A stretch of 64,000 nucleotides of DNA from an uncultured Algibacter sp. (lineage in GTDB: Bacteria > Bacteroidota > Bacteroidia > Flavobacteriales > Flavobacteriaceae). Positions within the stretch are counted from its first letter, which is position 1; each line of letters starts with the position of its first letter. The notes under the pieces are model-generated. The model saw nothing but the letters and a program-made list of their open reading frames with translations, made no database searches and was not told the DNA's origin. Shown here one piece after another: positions 15,391 through 24,382 of the stretch. The position numbers and the translations under genes were made by a program. The stretch covers positions 129,001 through 193,000 of the forward strand of contig NZ_CANMAU010000006.1 of NCBI RefSeq assembly GCF_947495925.1, written 5' to 3'.

Positions 15391-17617
15391 CGGAATTACT
15401 GCTTTTCGAAGCTAAAGCGTTGTATAGTTTTTTCTCAAACTCTTCTTGTTTGAATGGCTTTGGAATGATGTCAGTAAATCCAGCTTCTTCAAATTCATGC
15501 ATTTTATCTTCAATAGTAACCGCCGTGAGTGCGAAAATAGTAAGTTCCTTATCAAATGATCTAACAATTTTTGTAGCTTCAATACCGCTGATTCCTGGCA
15601 TATGAATATCCATTAATATGATATTGTAGTTGTTTGATTTAATCATATCCACCGCATCTTCACCATTGTCAACAATATCGCATTTCAATTCCATTTTAGT
15701 TAGAATTTTCTTGGTTATCATTTGGTTAATCTTGTTGTCTTCAACAACTAAAATTTTAACACTTTTCAGGTCTATATCCTCTTTATTTCCATCAAAATAG
15801 GCAACTTTATTCTCTTTAGCTTCTTCAACCGTAGTGTGCTCTAAAGGAATTTCAAAGTAAAATGTTGTTCCTTTTTCTAACTCACTTTTTACATAAATTT
15901 TACCTTTTAAGATATCAATAAGTCCTTTAACTATAGATAGTCCTAAACCAGTTCCACCATATTTTCGATTGATTTGAATTGATCCTTGAGAAAAACTTTC
16001 AAACATATGATCTTGTTTTTCTTGACTAATGCCAATCCCATTATCTTCAACTTCAAATCTTAAGGTGTATAATTTTCCAACTTCTTCAATTTTATAAATA
16101 CGAATCCAGATATCTCCATCTTTGGTGAATTTTATGGAGTTACCCACAAGATTGATTAAAATCTGGGAGATCTTTAACTGGTCCGCTATAAAGTTTTCTG
16201 GTAATTCTTTATCATATTCAAAATGGATATTAACATTATTGTCTTGAGCAGAATTGTTTAAAGCCAAAACAATATTGTTTATCTTTTTCTTAAGATTAAA
16301 CGGTTCAGGTTCGATATCCACTTTATTTGCTTCAATTTTATTGATTTGAAGGATATCGTTTATAAAGGTTAAGAGGTAGTCTCCAGAAAACTTTAAAGAC
16401 TTTAGGTGTTGTACTTGTTCAGGCTTTGGGTTTTCTTCCAAAAGCATATTACTTAATCCTGTAACGGCATATAAAGGTGTTCTTAGCTCGTGCGTTACTG
16501 TGGATAGGAAATTTGCCTTGGTTTTTGATGCGAGTTCCGCCTTCTCTTTAGCAATAATAAGTTCTCCGTTTTTTTTGTGAAGCATGTTGTTCGTCTTCAA
16601 ACGGATGTTATTGTTTTTGTATAACGATAAGGTTAAAAGAGATAGTATGGTAATAAGTGCAACACTTAGAATTGAAATTAAAGTACCAAGATTTTTATCA
16701 TCTTCAGCCTGCTCTAACTTTTCAACAATTTGATTGTTCTTCTCAATTTCTTCGTTCAACAAATATTGAGTTTCTTGGTCTTGAGAAGAATTAATTCTTG
16801 TTAAACTTCTAATGGAATCTGACAATTTTAAGTATGAATTTAAATAACTTCTTGAAACCTTAAAGTCTCCAACATTATTATGTAAATTACTAAGAGTCAA
16901 GTACCCTTGATTGAGAATATTGTTGAATTTTTTGGCTTTTGCAATTTGTAGTCCTTCTTCTCCAACAGCAAGCGCTTTTTCGTTATTACCTAGTTTATTA
17001 TAAACTATAGCGTGATTAATTAACGCTTCACTTTGTATTTTGAAGTAATCATATGTTTTTGCAATAGCCAAAGATTGTTCAATAACATCTCTAGCTTTAT
17101 TGAAATTTTTTAATTCTATATAAGTTTGGCCTTCACGTAACAATGTTTCTGCTAACTCTTCGTTTAATTCTTCCTCTTCAAATTTAGATTTAGCGGCTCG
17201 ATAAGAGTCTAAAGCCGAATAATAATCATCTTTAGCTAAATATACATCTCCAAATGTTTTATAGGAACTTCCTAAGTTTGCATTATCATTAATAATTCTT
17301 TGTATTTCAATGGCCTTATTTAATGATTTTATAGCCTTATCTTCTTCTTCAATTATAAGTTGAATACGTCCTTTTAAGGCATGTATAATACCGAGACTTT
17401 TCTTATTATCTGCTTTTAAGGCTAGTTCTAATGCCTCATCAAGTTTCTTTTGAGCATTAAAATAGTTATAATTCTCAAGCTCAAATTGTGATTGAGTAAT
17501 ACGGTAGTTGATATTATTTTGCGCTATTTCAGGGTCATCCGCCATCGATTTTTGGGCGTATAGACTCATACTAAAAAGCAATATAATAATATATATGTAA
17601 TGTTTCGTTCGGGACAT
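15380..17617 (-). CDS. Hybrid sensor histidine kinase with periplasmic TPR repeats
   Basis: The order of parts is signal peptide (1-22), about six TPR units (35-275), a coiled coil, a membrane helix (311-333), HisKA with His376 in THELRTPL, an HATPase domain (N-box Asn493, DNGIGI at 525-530, GGTGLGL at 554-560) and a C-terminal receiver. The receiver has Asp627 and phosphoacceptor Asp670 in LMDIHMPG. The TPR part would lie in the periplasm and sense a protein or peptide signal. No DNA-binding output is present, so the phosphate must pass to a partner; the orphan regulator at 1.5-2.1 kb is one candidate. ATG 17617 is preferred to a TTG six bases upstream. Confidence 0.93.
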   Translation of the reverse strand: MSRTKHYIYIIILLFSMSLYAQKSMADDPEIAQNNINYRITQSQFELENYNYFNAQKKLDEALELALKADNKKSLGIIHALKGRIQLIIEEEDKAIKSLNKAIEIQRIINDNANLGSSYKTFGDVYLAKDDYYSALDSYRAAKSKFEEEELNEELAETLLREGQTYIELKNFNKARDVIEQSLAIAKTYDYFKIQSEALINHAIVYNKLGNNEKALAVGEEGLQIAKAKKFNNILNQGYLTLSNLHNNVGDFKVSRSYLNSYLKLSDSIRSLTRINSSQDQETQYLLNEEIEKNNQIVEKLEQAEDDKNLGTLISILSVALITILSLLTLSLYKNNNIRLKTNNMLHKKNGELIIAKEKAELASKTKANFLSTVTHELRTPLYAVTGLSNMLLEENPKPEQVQHLKSLKFSGDYLLTFINDILQINKIEANKVDIEPEPFNLKKKINNIVLALNNSAQDNNVNIHFEYDKELPENFIADQLKISQILINLVGNSIKFTKDGDIWIRIYKIEEVGKLYTLRFEVEDNGIGISQEKQDHMFESFSQGSIQINRKYGGTGLGLSIVKGLIDILKGKIYVKSELEKGTTFYFEIPLEHTTVEEAKENKVAYFDGNKEDIDLKSVKILVVEDNKINQMITKKILTKMELKCDIVDNGEDAVDMIKSNNYNIILMDIHMPGISGIEATKIVRSFDKELTIFALTAVTIEDKMHEFEEAGFTDIIPKPFKQEEFEKKLYNALASKSSNSANA

Positions 17618-17636
17618 AATCAATTAATAGTACCGA

Positions 17637-17644
17637 CAAATATA
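17637..17644 (-). promoter_or_regulatory. Promoter box TATATTTG for the hybrid kinase
   Basis: On the minus strand TATATTTG lies 19 bp upstream of the kinase ATG, inside the 40-bp gap after the GAPDH gene. The kinase may therefore be transcribed apart from lipA-GAPDH. Confidence 0.5.
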
Positions 17645-17657
17645 ATTATTTTATCGA

Positions 17658-18662
17658 TTAAAGACACTTTTTTTCCGATAAATTGCATAAAAGATCAATT
17701 ATTCGTTGAGAATAGCCCGTTTCATTATCGTACCAACCGACTATTTTAACCATGTTTCCAATAACAGAGGTCATTTGAGAGTCGAAAATACAAGAATGTG
17801 AATTTCCAACTACATCAATGGATACAATTGGATCTTCAGTATATTCAATTATTCCTTTATATTGATTTTTAGCAGCTTCTTTAAAGGTGTTATTTATATC
17901 TTTAATAGAAACCTGTCTTTTAACATTAAACGTAATGTCTGTTAAAGAGCCATTAATTACAGGGACTCTAATACCACAACCTCCAATAACTTCAGATAGC
18001 TTGGGGAAGATTTTAGTTAATGCTTTGGCGGCTCCCGTAGTTGTAGGAACGATTGACTGACTAGCAGCTCTAGAACGTCTTAAATCGTGATGTGGTTGAT
18101 CGTGTAAACTTTGGTCTGTTGTATAAGAATGCACAGTTGTAATATAAGCTTGATTAATGCCGCAAAGTTTATTAATAACATCAATCATTGGGGCCGCATT
18201 GTTCGTGGTGCAAGACGCATTTGAAATGATAGTCTCAGAACCGTCAATACTTGCATCATTTACGCCCAATACAATGGTTTTAATATCATCTTCAATAGGA
18301 GGAACACTTAAAACAACATGTTTTGCCCCGTTTTTCAGATGATAATTCAATTCTGTACTTGTTTTGAATTTCCCCGAACATTCTATGACAAAATGAGCTT
18401 TAAAAGGAGACCAATCAATAGATTTTGGATGATTTTCATTTAAAAGAGGAATCTTAACGTTGTTTACAATGATATGATTTTGGTCTGAAGATATAGAGCC
18501 GTTGAAAATACCGTGTACGCTATCGTACTTTAGTAAATGACTTAATGTTTTTGCGTTTGCTAAATCGTTTATGGCAACGACTTGAAATTTTTCATACTCT
18601 TGTAGAAGCCTAAAAACGCGTCGTCCTATTCTACCAAAACCATTGATAGCAACATTAATCAT
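17658..18662 (-). CDS. Type I glyceraldehyde-3-phosphate dehydrogenase paralogue
   Basis: The 334-residue protein has the NAD motif INGFGRIGRR, Asp at the NAD-selecting position (AINDLAN), the catalytic Cys in SNASCTTNNAAP and the catalytic His in TTVHSYT. Two signatures differ from the glycolytic norm: NNAAP in place of NCLAP, and DNETGY in place of DNEWGY. The LHDQPHHDLRRSR segment recalls the GapB/Epd branch. It may therefore be a second, gluconeogenic or erythrose-4-phosphate enzyme rather than the main glycolytic GAPDH. It follows lipA by 2 bp. Confidence 0.88.
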   Translation of the reverse strand: MINVAINGFGRIGRRVFRLLQEYEKFQVVAINDLANAKTLSHLLKYDSVHGIFNGSISSDQNHIIVNNVKIPLLNENHPKSIDWSPFKAHFVIECSGKFKTSTELNYHLKNGAKHVVLSVPPIEDDIKTIVLGVNDASIDGSETIISNASCTTNNAAPMIDVINKLCGINQAYITTVHSYTTDQSLHDQPHHDLRRSRAASQSIVPTTTGAAKALTKIFPKLSEVIGGCGIRVPVINGSLTDITFNVKRQVSIKDINNTFKEAAKNQYKGIIEYTEDPIVSIDVVGNSHSCIFDSQMTSVIGNMVKIVGWYDNETGYSQRIIDLLCNLSEKKCL

Positions 18663-18664
18663 GA

Positions 18665-19549
18665 TTAGTTTATATGTTTTTGAGCTTTATATGAAGACCT
18701 GACCAAAGCACTACTTTCAACGTGACGAAAACCTAAATTTAGTCCAATTTCTTCGTATTCTTTAAACTGATCTGGAGTAATAAATTGTTTAACAGGTAAA
18801 TGTTTTTTACTTGGTTGTAGATATTGACCAATGGTGACCACATCAACATCATTAGATTTTAGATCATGTAATGTTTGAATAACTTCTTCTCTAGTCTCTC
18901 CTAAGCCTAACATAATTCCAGATTTAGTTCTACGTTGTCCTTGTTGTTTTAAGTATTTCAAAACGCCCATACTGCGATCATATTGAGCTTGTATTCTTAC
19001 TTCTCGAGTTAAACGGCGAACAGTTTCAATATTATGTGAAACTACTTCAGGAGCTACATCGACAATGCGATCTATATGTTTTTCAATACCTTGAAAATCT
19101 GGAATAAGTGTTTCAAGGGTTGTATTAGGGTTCATACGTCTTACGGCTTTTACTGTTTCAGACCACATAATACTCCCCATATCTTTTAAATCATCTCTAT
19201 CCACACTCGTTATAACAGCATGTTTTATGCTCATAATTTTAATTGAACGGGCTACTTTTTCAGGTTCATCCCAGTTTACTGTTTCCGGTCTACCTGTTTT
19301 TACACCACAAAATCCGCATGAGCGGGTACAAATATTCCCTAAAATCATAAAAGTAGCAGTACCTTCTCCCCAGCATTCACCCATATTTGGGCAACTACCT
19401 GAAGTACATATGGTATTTAGCTTGTATTTATCAACTAAACCTCTTAGTTCAGTGTACTTTTTACCAGTAGGAAGCTTAACACGAAGCCATTTTGGCTTTG
19501 CTTGACGTTCTGGTAATATATTGGAATTAGTATCTGTGTTCATGGTCAT
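18665..19549 (-). CDS. lipA: Lipoyl synthase
   Basis: The 294-residue radical-SAM enzyme has both 4Fe-4S sites: the auxiliary cluster CTSGSCPNMGECW and the radical-SAM CTRSCGFCGV. The C-terminal part ends with ALVRSSYKA, whose RSSY Ser coordinates the auxiliary cluster in this family. It inserts two sulfurs into octanoyl groups on lipoyl domains. ATG 19549 is used; ATG 19543 is two codons further in and equally possible. It is the first gene of a two-gene run with the GAPDH paralogue. Confidence 0.96.
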   Translation of the reverse strand: MTMNTDTNSNILPERQAKPKWLRVKLPTGKKYTELRGLVDKYKLNTICTSGSCPNMGECWGEGTATFMILGNICTRSCGFCGVKTGRPETVNWDEPEKVARSIKIMSIKHAVITSVDRDDLKDMGSIMWSETVKAVRRMNPNTTLETLIPDFQGIEKHIDRIVDVAPEVVSHNIETVRRLTREVRIQAQYDRSMGVLKYLKQQGQRRTKSGIMLGLGETREEVIQTLHDLKSNDVDVVTIGQYLQPSKKHLPVKQFITPDQFKEYEEIGLNLGFRHVESSALVRSSYKAQKHIN

Positions 19550-19562
19550 AAAATATGGAACG

Positions 19563-19570
19563 CAAAGATA
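19563..19570 (-). promoter_or_regulatory. Promoter box TATCTTTG for lipA
   Basis: On the minus strand TATCTTTG lies 13 bp upstream of the lipA ATG, predicting a very short leader. It separates lipA from the Nramp-like gene upstream. Confidence 0.55.
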
Positions 19571-19592
19571 CGAAGTATTCTTTTAAATTATC

Positions 19593-20807
19593 TTAAAGCG
19601 TGGTAAGATACCAAAGGCTAAATCCTATTAAAAAAATAATACCAGAAATGCTCAAAACATGTAGTGATTTAGATGGGTGCCAAGCTTTAGGTGTATGTTT
19701 TCCTGAAATCAGGATATAGTTTATAATGGCATAAAATGGTGCGGTTACAAAAGATAAAATGGTAGCGACTTTAATTAAAAAACCCATTTCTGAAACGAAA
19801 AATAAAAACACACAAATAGTTCCTATTGAAAGTAAAGCGATCCAGAAAGTGTAATTAAGTTTGGTGCTTTTATTAAAAAGTAATTGAGATGTTTTTTTCA
19901 TTGCTCTTGGAGAGGCGTCTAGTGTTGTAAGCGTTGTGCTAAACATGGTTGTAAAAGCAGCAATTCCAATAATAACGTGTGCCCAATGTCCTAGATTTGT
20001 AGTGTACATTTTAATTAATTGTCCTGAAAATACCGTAGCTGAATTACTGAAAGTCTCTCCCGAATTAAATAGGATTAAGGTGCCTAAAAGCACAAAGCAT
20101 ATACCCAAAGCGATAGTTCCAATATAGCCTACATTAAAATCAAAAATAGCAGACTCAGTATTGTATTTCTTATTATTTTTTTGTTTTTCAATAGACCATA
20201 AAGATTGCCATACTGCAATATCTAAAGGCCCTGGCATCCAACCCATAAATGCAATTAAGAATGTTATTTCTAAGCTGTTCTTTGGTAAAACTTGGTTGAA
20301 TGAAAGCGATGATGTATTTTTTAGCATAGCAATGATTACAGCGGTTATTGTACTTATTGTAAGTGTAATGATAATGATCTTCATAAGCCTATCCAGAAGC
20401 TTATACTTACCAAAAATTAAAATAACTAGGCATGTAATAAGAATAATTATGGTCCAACCTTTTAAACTTATAAAATCTCCAAAAATAGATGAGGCTAAAC
20501 CAGCAGTAACTATAGTGACTGCGGTTTGAATAGTAAACATAGTTGCTAGACTTATTAAAAAATAAGCAACTAGTACACCCTTGCCTAATTTTTTATAACC
20601 ATCCAATAAACTTTCCCCGGTTGCAGTAGAGTAGCGTGGACCAAATTGAAAAAAAGGGTATTTAAAAAGATTTACAAGTAAAAGAGCCCAAATTAAACCT
20701 AACCCAAAATCGGCTCCAGCCCGTGTAGATTGTACTAAATGCGATACCCCGATACAAGCACCAGCAAATATTAACCCAGGACCAAGGTTTTTAAGTTTAT
20801 TAAGCAT
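19593..20807 (-). CDS. Nramp-related membrane transporter with altered metal motifs
   Basis: The 404-residue protein has about 11 membrane helices and the Nramp/LeuT arrangement. The DPGN metal motif of helix 1 is not seen; the corresponding helix reads GPGLIFAGACIGVSHLVQS. The MPH motif of helix 6 appears as GWMPGPLDI. Canonical Nramp metal ligands are therefore replaced, and the substrate may not be Mn or Fe. It directly abuts the sigma factor gene (stop TAA then ATG) at the end of the four-gene run. Confidence 0.82.
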   Translation of the reverse strand: MLNKLKNLGPGLIFAGACIGVSHLVQSTRAGADFGLGLIWALLLVNLFKYPFFQFGPRYSTATGESLLDGYKKLGKGVLVAYFLISLATMFTIQTAVTIVTAGLASSIFGDFISLKGWTIIILITCLVILIFGKYKLLDRLMKIIIITLTISTITAVIIAMLKNTSSLSFNQVLPKNSLEITFLIAFMGWMPGPLDIAVWQSLWSIEKQKNNKKYNTESAIFDFNVGYIGTIALGICFVLLGTLILFNSGETFSNSATVFSGQLIKMYTTNLGHWAHVIIGIAAFTTMFSTTLTTLDASPRAMKKTSQLLFNKSTKLNYTFWIALLSIGTICVFLFFVSEMGFLIKVATILSFVTAPFYAIINYILISGKHTPKAWHPSKSLHVLSISGIIFLIGFSLWYLTTL

Positions 20808-21353
20808 TTATTTTTCTCGTATAATTTCGGCAAGTAGTTTTTTTGCGCGTAGTAATTTCACCTTAATATTATTCATGGGTTGATCAAGCTTCTTAGAAAT
20901 TTCTTTATAACTTAATTCCTGAAAATATCTCAAGTTTATAATTTCTTGATAATGAGGTTTTAACTTTTTAATATCCCGAAGCAGTTTTGCCAAGTGTTGC
21001 TCTGTAATAAGTTTGTCTTCTGGCGATGGCGATTCATCTATAACTTGAAAAACTTCTTGATTGTCATTTGACAAGACTTGCGAAATAGAATTTTTTTCTT
21101 TTCTTAATAAATCAATATGGATATTCTTAGATATAGAAATTAACCAAGTTTTAAACTTATATCTTTCGTCAAAGGTCTCAATTTTGTCAAATGCTTTTGA
21201 GAAGGTTTGGATGGTAATATCTTCTGCATCATTTTCATTTTGAGTACGTTTTAATTGAAAACCATAAACACTATCCCAATATATATCTAATAAATAATTA
21301 AATGCTTTTTGATCATTTTTTTTGGCACGTTTAATAGCATTATCTATTTCCAA
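20808..21353 (-). CDS. RNA polymerase sigma-70 family (ECF-type) factor
   Basis: The protein has sigma region 2 (LLDIYWDSVYGFQLKRTQNE leading to DAEDITIQTFSKAF) and region 4 (LRYFQELSYKEISKKL). The longest frame starts at 21533, deep inside the glycosyltransferase gene, and its first 60 residues look like shadow sequence. The homologous start is at Leu61, a TTG at 21353 (fMet-EIDNAIKRAKK). This gives 181 residues and a 10-bp overlap with the glycosyltransferase stop. No anti-sigma gene is adjacent, unlike the pair at 23.6-24.9 kb. Confidence 0.85.
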   Translation of the reverse strand: MEIDNAIKRAKKNDQKAFNYLLDIYWDSVYGFQLKRTQNENDAEDITIQTFSKAFDKIETFDERYKFKTWLISISKNIHIDLLRKEKNSISQVLSNDNQEVFQVIDESPSPEDKLITEQHLAKLLRDIKKLKPHYQEIINLRYFQELSYKEISKKLDQPMNNIKVKLLRAKKLLAEIIREK

Positions 21354-22456
21354 TGGTTGGGTTTTGAAATTAGGTTGTTTATAAAGATAGTTAATTGCGC
21401 AATAATTAAAAAGATTTCTAAGATGGGAAGGAAAAATAAAAGGTCTTTTTCGTTTAGTTTTTTTGTAGAAGCTCCAAAAATAAAAAATTGAAGAATTAAT
21501 CGAAATAGAAAAAGACAAAGCACCATTTTCCAACTAAAGGCAGCTATAAGAAGAATAATTGCTAATAGCCAAAATAGTAAGTTTGAGCTGTAAAGCAAAC
21601 TAAGTAAAACTTTATGTTTCGGTTTATAGTGCTTTGCAGTTGATATATGCCGTCTTTTTTGCTTAAACCAAGCTGTAAAAGTTGTTTTTGGTTTTGATTC
21701 AGTAAACGTTTTTTTCGATAAGCTAATTGCAGTATTTTCTGGAGTTGCAACCTGATTAACAAATAAATCGTCATCACCAGAACGTACCTTAATATGACTT
21801 ATAAAACCATTGGCTTTAAAAAAATCTTTTTTGGTGTAGGCCAAATTTCTTCCAACGCCCATATATGGAAACCCAGATAGCGCAAAGGAAAAGTAATTTA
21901 TGGCAGTGACTAAAGTTTCAAACCGAATAAGCTTGTTTAAAAACGATCGCTTTACTTTGGAGTATGCCCCATATCCTAAAACAATTCCTATGTTTTCATC
22001 AAAATGAGCAGTCATTTCTTTTATCCAATACTTTGATAGAGGCTTACAATCTGCATCGGTAAATAAAAGGTAATCATGTGATGAAGCTTTGATTCCTAAT
22101 GTTAGTGCATATTTTTTGTTTCCCCAGAATGCTTCAATACTTTTAACATCAACAACTTTAATGTTTTTATGAAGACTTGCATAATGTTTAATAACCTCTA
22201 AGGTATTATCGCTAGAAGAGTCGTTTATAAGAACTATTTCAAATTCTTCATAATTCTGGTTAATTATTGAGGGAATAAAAGCTTTTAAATTGTCAGCTTC
22301 ATTTTTAGCGCATATAATAACTGAAACTGGATAGTTTTTTGGAACTGTTTTTTTTGGTTTTGAGAATGCGAATCGGGAAAAGAAAACAGAATAAAAAACA
22401 ACTTGAACAACAACTACAACAACAAATGTGTAGAAAACGACATCAAGAACCCCCAT
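21344..22456 (-). CDS. Family 2 glycosyltransferase, membrane-bound
   Basis: The 370-residue protein has an N-terminal membrane helix and a GT-A domain with VSVIICAKNEADNL, the metal-binding FTDADCKP (DxD type) and the catalytic-side RSGDDDLFV. A QKRRH segment stands at the place of the QxxRW motif of processive enzymes. At least two C-terminal membrane helices follow (about residues 285-350). It should transfer a sugar from a nucleotide donor at the inner membrane; acceptor and product are unknown. It lies 8 bp after the small membrane protein gene and overlaps the sigma factor gene. Confidence 0.9.
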   Translation of the reverse strand: MGVLDVVFYTFVVVVVVQVVFYSVFFSRFAFSKPKKTVPKNYPVSVIICAKNEADNLKAFIPSIINQNYEEFEIVLINDSSSDNTLEVIKHYASLHKNIKVVDVKSIEAFWGNKKYALTLGIKASSHDYLLFTDADCKPLSKYWIKEMTAHFDENIGIVLGYGAYSKVKRSFLNKLIRFETLVTAINYFSFALSGFPYMGVGRNLAYTKKDFFKANGFISHIKVRSGDDDLFVNQVATPENTAISLSKKTFTESKPKTTFTAWFKQKRRHISTAKHYKPKHKVLLSLLYSSNLLFWLLAIILLIAAFSWKMVLCLFLFRLILQFFIFGASTKKLNEKDLLFFLPILEIFLIIAQLTIFINNLISKPNHWK

Positions 22457-22464
22457 AAATTTAT

Positions 22465-22668
22465 TTAAGAATGTTGAGGTTCATTGCAATCACTAAACTG
22501 GTCTGGGGTTTTACCACAAAAACCGCAAGCCTCTCCTTCAGTATTCAACATAGGATTTTGACTGGCACATGTGCCAGCAAATTCACCATCTTTTTTAGCC
22601 CAAATTTTAATTGCAATACCTGCAATGCCAATACCTAAGAGTATAATAGTGATTAAAAGAAGTTTCAT
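22465..22668 (-). CDS. Small single-span membrane protein with CGFCG motif
   Basis: The 67-residue protein has one N-terminal membrane helix (about residues 2-23), a lysine-rich border and a Cys-rich tail. The tail reads TCASQNPMLN, then EACGFCGKTPDQFSDCNEP, with five Cys in all. The CxxC pair suggests a metal site or disulfide. I do not recognise a named family. It is the first gene of the run small protein-GT2-sigma-Nramp and has its own promoter box. Confidence 0.75.
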   Translation of the reverse strand: MKLLLITIILLGIGIAGIAIKIWAKKDGEFAGTCASQNPMLNTEGEACGFCGKTPDQFSDCNEPQHS

Positions 22669-22687
22669 TTAAATGTTATTATTTATG

Positions 22688-22695
22688 CAAAGATA
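22688..22695 (-). promoter_or_regulatory. Promoter box TATCTTTG for the GT2-sigma-Nramp operon
   Basis: On the minus strand TATCTTTG lies 19 bp upstream of the ATG of the small membrane protein. Confidence 0.55.
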
Positions 22696-22818
22696 TGATT
22701 TTAGATAATTGTTTTAGTAATAAATAAGTCAAAAATAACGTGACTTTTGGAGCCCTTTGGGTCTTATTGATGAATTATTCGTACATTTAAATACTAACTA
22801 ATTAAAAAATTTCACATT

Positions 22819-23505
22819 ATGAAAAAATTATTTGCAGAGTTTTTTGGAACTTTTTGGCTTGTTTTTGGAGGTTGTGGTAGTGCTGTTTTTGCAGCAGGTT
22901 ACCCAGATTTAGGGATTGGTTTTGTAGGTGTTTCTTTAGCTTTTGGATTGACTGTTTTAACAATGGCTTATGCTGTTGGGCATATTTCAGGAGGACACTT
23001 TAACCCCGCAGTCTCATTCGGCCTTTGGGCGGGTGGTAAGTTTGAAGCTAAAGATTTATTGGGTTACATTGTGGCGCAATTAATTGGCGCTTTTGTTGCG
23101 GCTGGAGCTTTGTATTTAATTATTACGAATAAATCTGATTTTGTAACAATTGGAGGGTTTGCTGCAAATGGTTATGCAGATTTGTCCCCAGATGGATATT
23201 CAATGATGGCTGCGTTAATCGCAGAGTTCTTATTAACCATGTTTTTTTTATTAATTATATTAGGTAGTACTAATGAAAGAGCTCCAAAGGGTTTTGCTCC
23301 AATAGCTATTGGATTAGGGTTGACTTTAATCCATTTAATAAGTATTCCAATAACTAATACTTCCGTAAATCCAGCTAGATCAACAAGTCAGGCCCTATTT
23401 GCAGGAGGAGAATTTATAAGTCAATTGTGGTTGTTTTGGTTAGCCCCAATAGCTGGTGCTATTGTTGCTGGTTTTATTCATAAAACTTTGTTTGATAAAG
23501 AATAA
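22819..23505 (+). CDS. aqpZ: Aquaporin Z-type water channel
   Basis: The 228-residue protein has six membrane helices and both half-helix NPA motifs: [11 protein letters not shown] after helix 2 and [11 protein letters not shown] after helix 5. The Arg of NPARS and the small residues of the selectivity filter fit the water-specific AqpZ subgroup rather than glycerol facilitators. It equilibrates water across the inner membrane during osmotic change. It is monocistronic and ends at a strong bidirectional terminator. Confidence 0.95.
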   Translation: MKKLFAEFFGTFWLVFGGCGSAVFAAGYPDLGIGFVGVSLAFGLTVLTMAYAVGHISGGHFNPAVSFGLWAGGKFEAKDLLGYIVAQLIGAFVAAGALYLIITNKSDFVTIGGFAANGYADLSPDGYSMMAALIAEFLLTMFFLLIILGSTNERAPKGFAPIAIGLGLTLIHLISIPITNTSVNPARSTSQALFAGGEFISQLWLFWLAPIAGAIVAGFIHKTLFDKE

Positions 23506-23524
23506 TTGATTTGAAAGTAGACCG

Positions 23525-23566
23525 AAAAAAGCCTCGTTTATTTAATAAACGAGGCTTCACTTTTTT
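23525..23566. terminator. Bidirectional terminator between aqpZ and the anti-sigma gene
   Basis: AAGCCTCGTTTA and TAAACGAGGCTT form at least a 12-bp stem between convergent genes. A T-run follows on the minus strand directly and on the plus strand after CAC. Confidence 0.9.
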
Positions 23567-23579
23567 AGTTCAATGGATT

Positions 23580-24371
23580 TTATTGTAAACTAATTTGTGC
23601 TACAGAGTTTTCAACAGAAGCAATACTGTTTCCGCCTTTAGGTTCTATAGTAATACTTAATGCTAGTGCATCTTCCATGTAAGGAATATTTCTTAATTTT
23701 CTATCTGCTTTATCTAAAACACCTAGGTTTACCATTTTTCCTTGCAATTCGGCCCATATTTGGTAACATTGCTCTTCTGGTAATTCAGGTAAAGAGACTA
23801 CATCAATCATTGATGTTTTTTCTTTGGCATTAATATAAGCAACGGTTTTTAAATCTTTTGCTCTCTCATTTCCTTTAATAATATACTTCTCAGTCTCAGG
23901 ATTATTAAGCTTTAAAAGCTGTCTCATGACTTTATCAAGCATCTTATTGTTTTGATCAATATCACTTCTTAAATCATAAATTTCTTCAACAACTACTTGG
24001 TTTTCTTCAGATAGTTTTTGATTTTGATTGTAAAAAGAATAAGACGTACCGGCAAAAATTAATGCAGCAACACTAGCGGCAACACTATATTTATACCATT
24101 TTTTGTATGTCTTTTTGGAACTGTTTAATGCAATAACCGGTTTTTCATCAAGTTCATCTAAAATATTATTTAAGATGTGCTTTGGTGCTTCAATAGCATT
24201 ACTTTTTGCAACAACTTCTAGGTTGAATTGCAATGTATTGTATGCATTTTGAACGTCTGGGTATTTTGAAATGTAAGATTCAACCATTTCTGTTTCGGCA
24301 GAGGTGGTATCACCTAAAAGATATTTTTCTAATAGGCCAGAACTTAAAAAAGTATTTATTTTCTCATTCAT
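23580..24371 (-). CDS. RskA-family anti-sigma factor
   Basis: The 263-residue protein has a cytoplasmic N-terminal domain, one membrane helix (about residues 95-113), a coiled coil (115-160) and a periplasmic RskA domain with YQIWAELQGKMVNLGVLD. The N-terminal part lacks the HxxxCxxC zinc motif, so it is the zinc-free type. It should hold the ECF sigma factor encoded 11 bp upstream and release it after periplasmic proteolysis. It is the last gene before the terminator. Confidence 0.92.
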   Translation of the reverse strand: MNEKINTFLSSGLLEKYLLGDTTSAETEMVESYISKYPDVQNAYNTLQFNLEVVAKSNAIEAPKHILNNILDELDEKPVIALNSSKKTYKKWYKYSVAASVAALIFAGTSYSFYNQNQKLSEENQVVVEEIYDLRSDIDQNNKMLDKVMRQLLKLNNPETEKYIIKGNERAKDLKTVAYINAKEKTSMIDVVSLPELPEEQCYQIWAELQGKMVNLGVLDKADRKLRNIPYMEDALALSITIEPKGGNSIASVENSVAQISLQ

Positions 24372-24382
24372 GACTTTGTTAT

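Noticed and set aside
21354-21533. N-terminal extension of the sigma factor to 21533
   Set aside because: The extra 60 residues lie inside the glycosyltransferase gene and do not resemble sigma factors; the TTG at 21353 gives the normal length.
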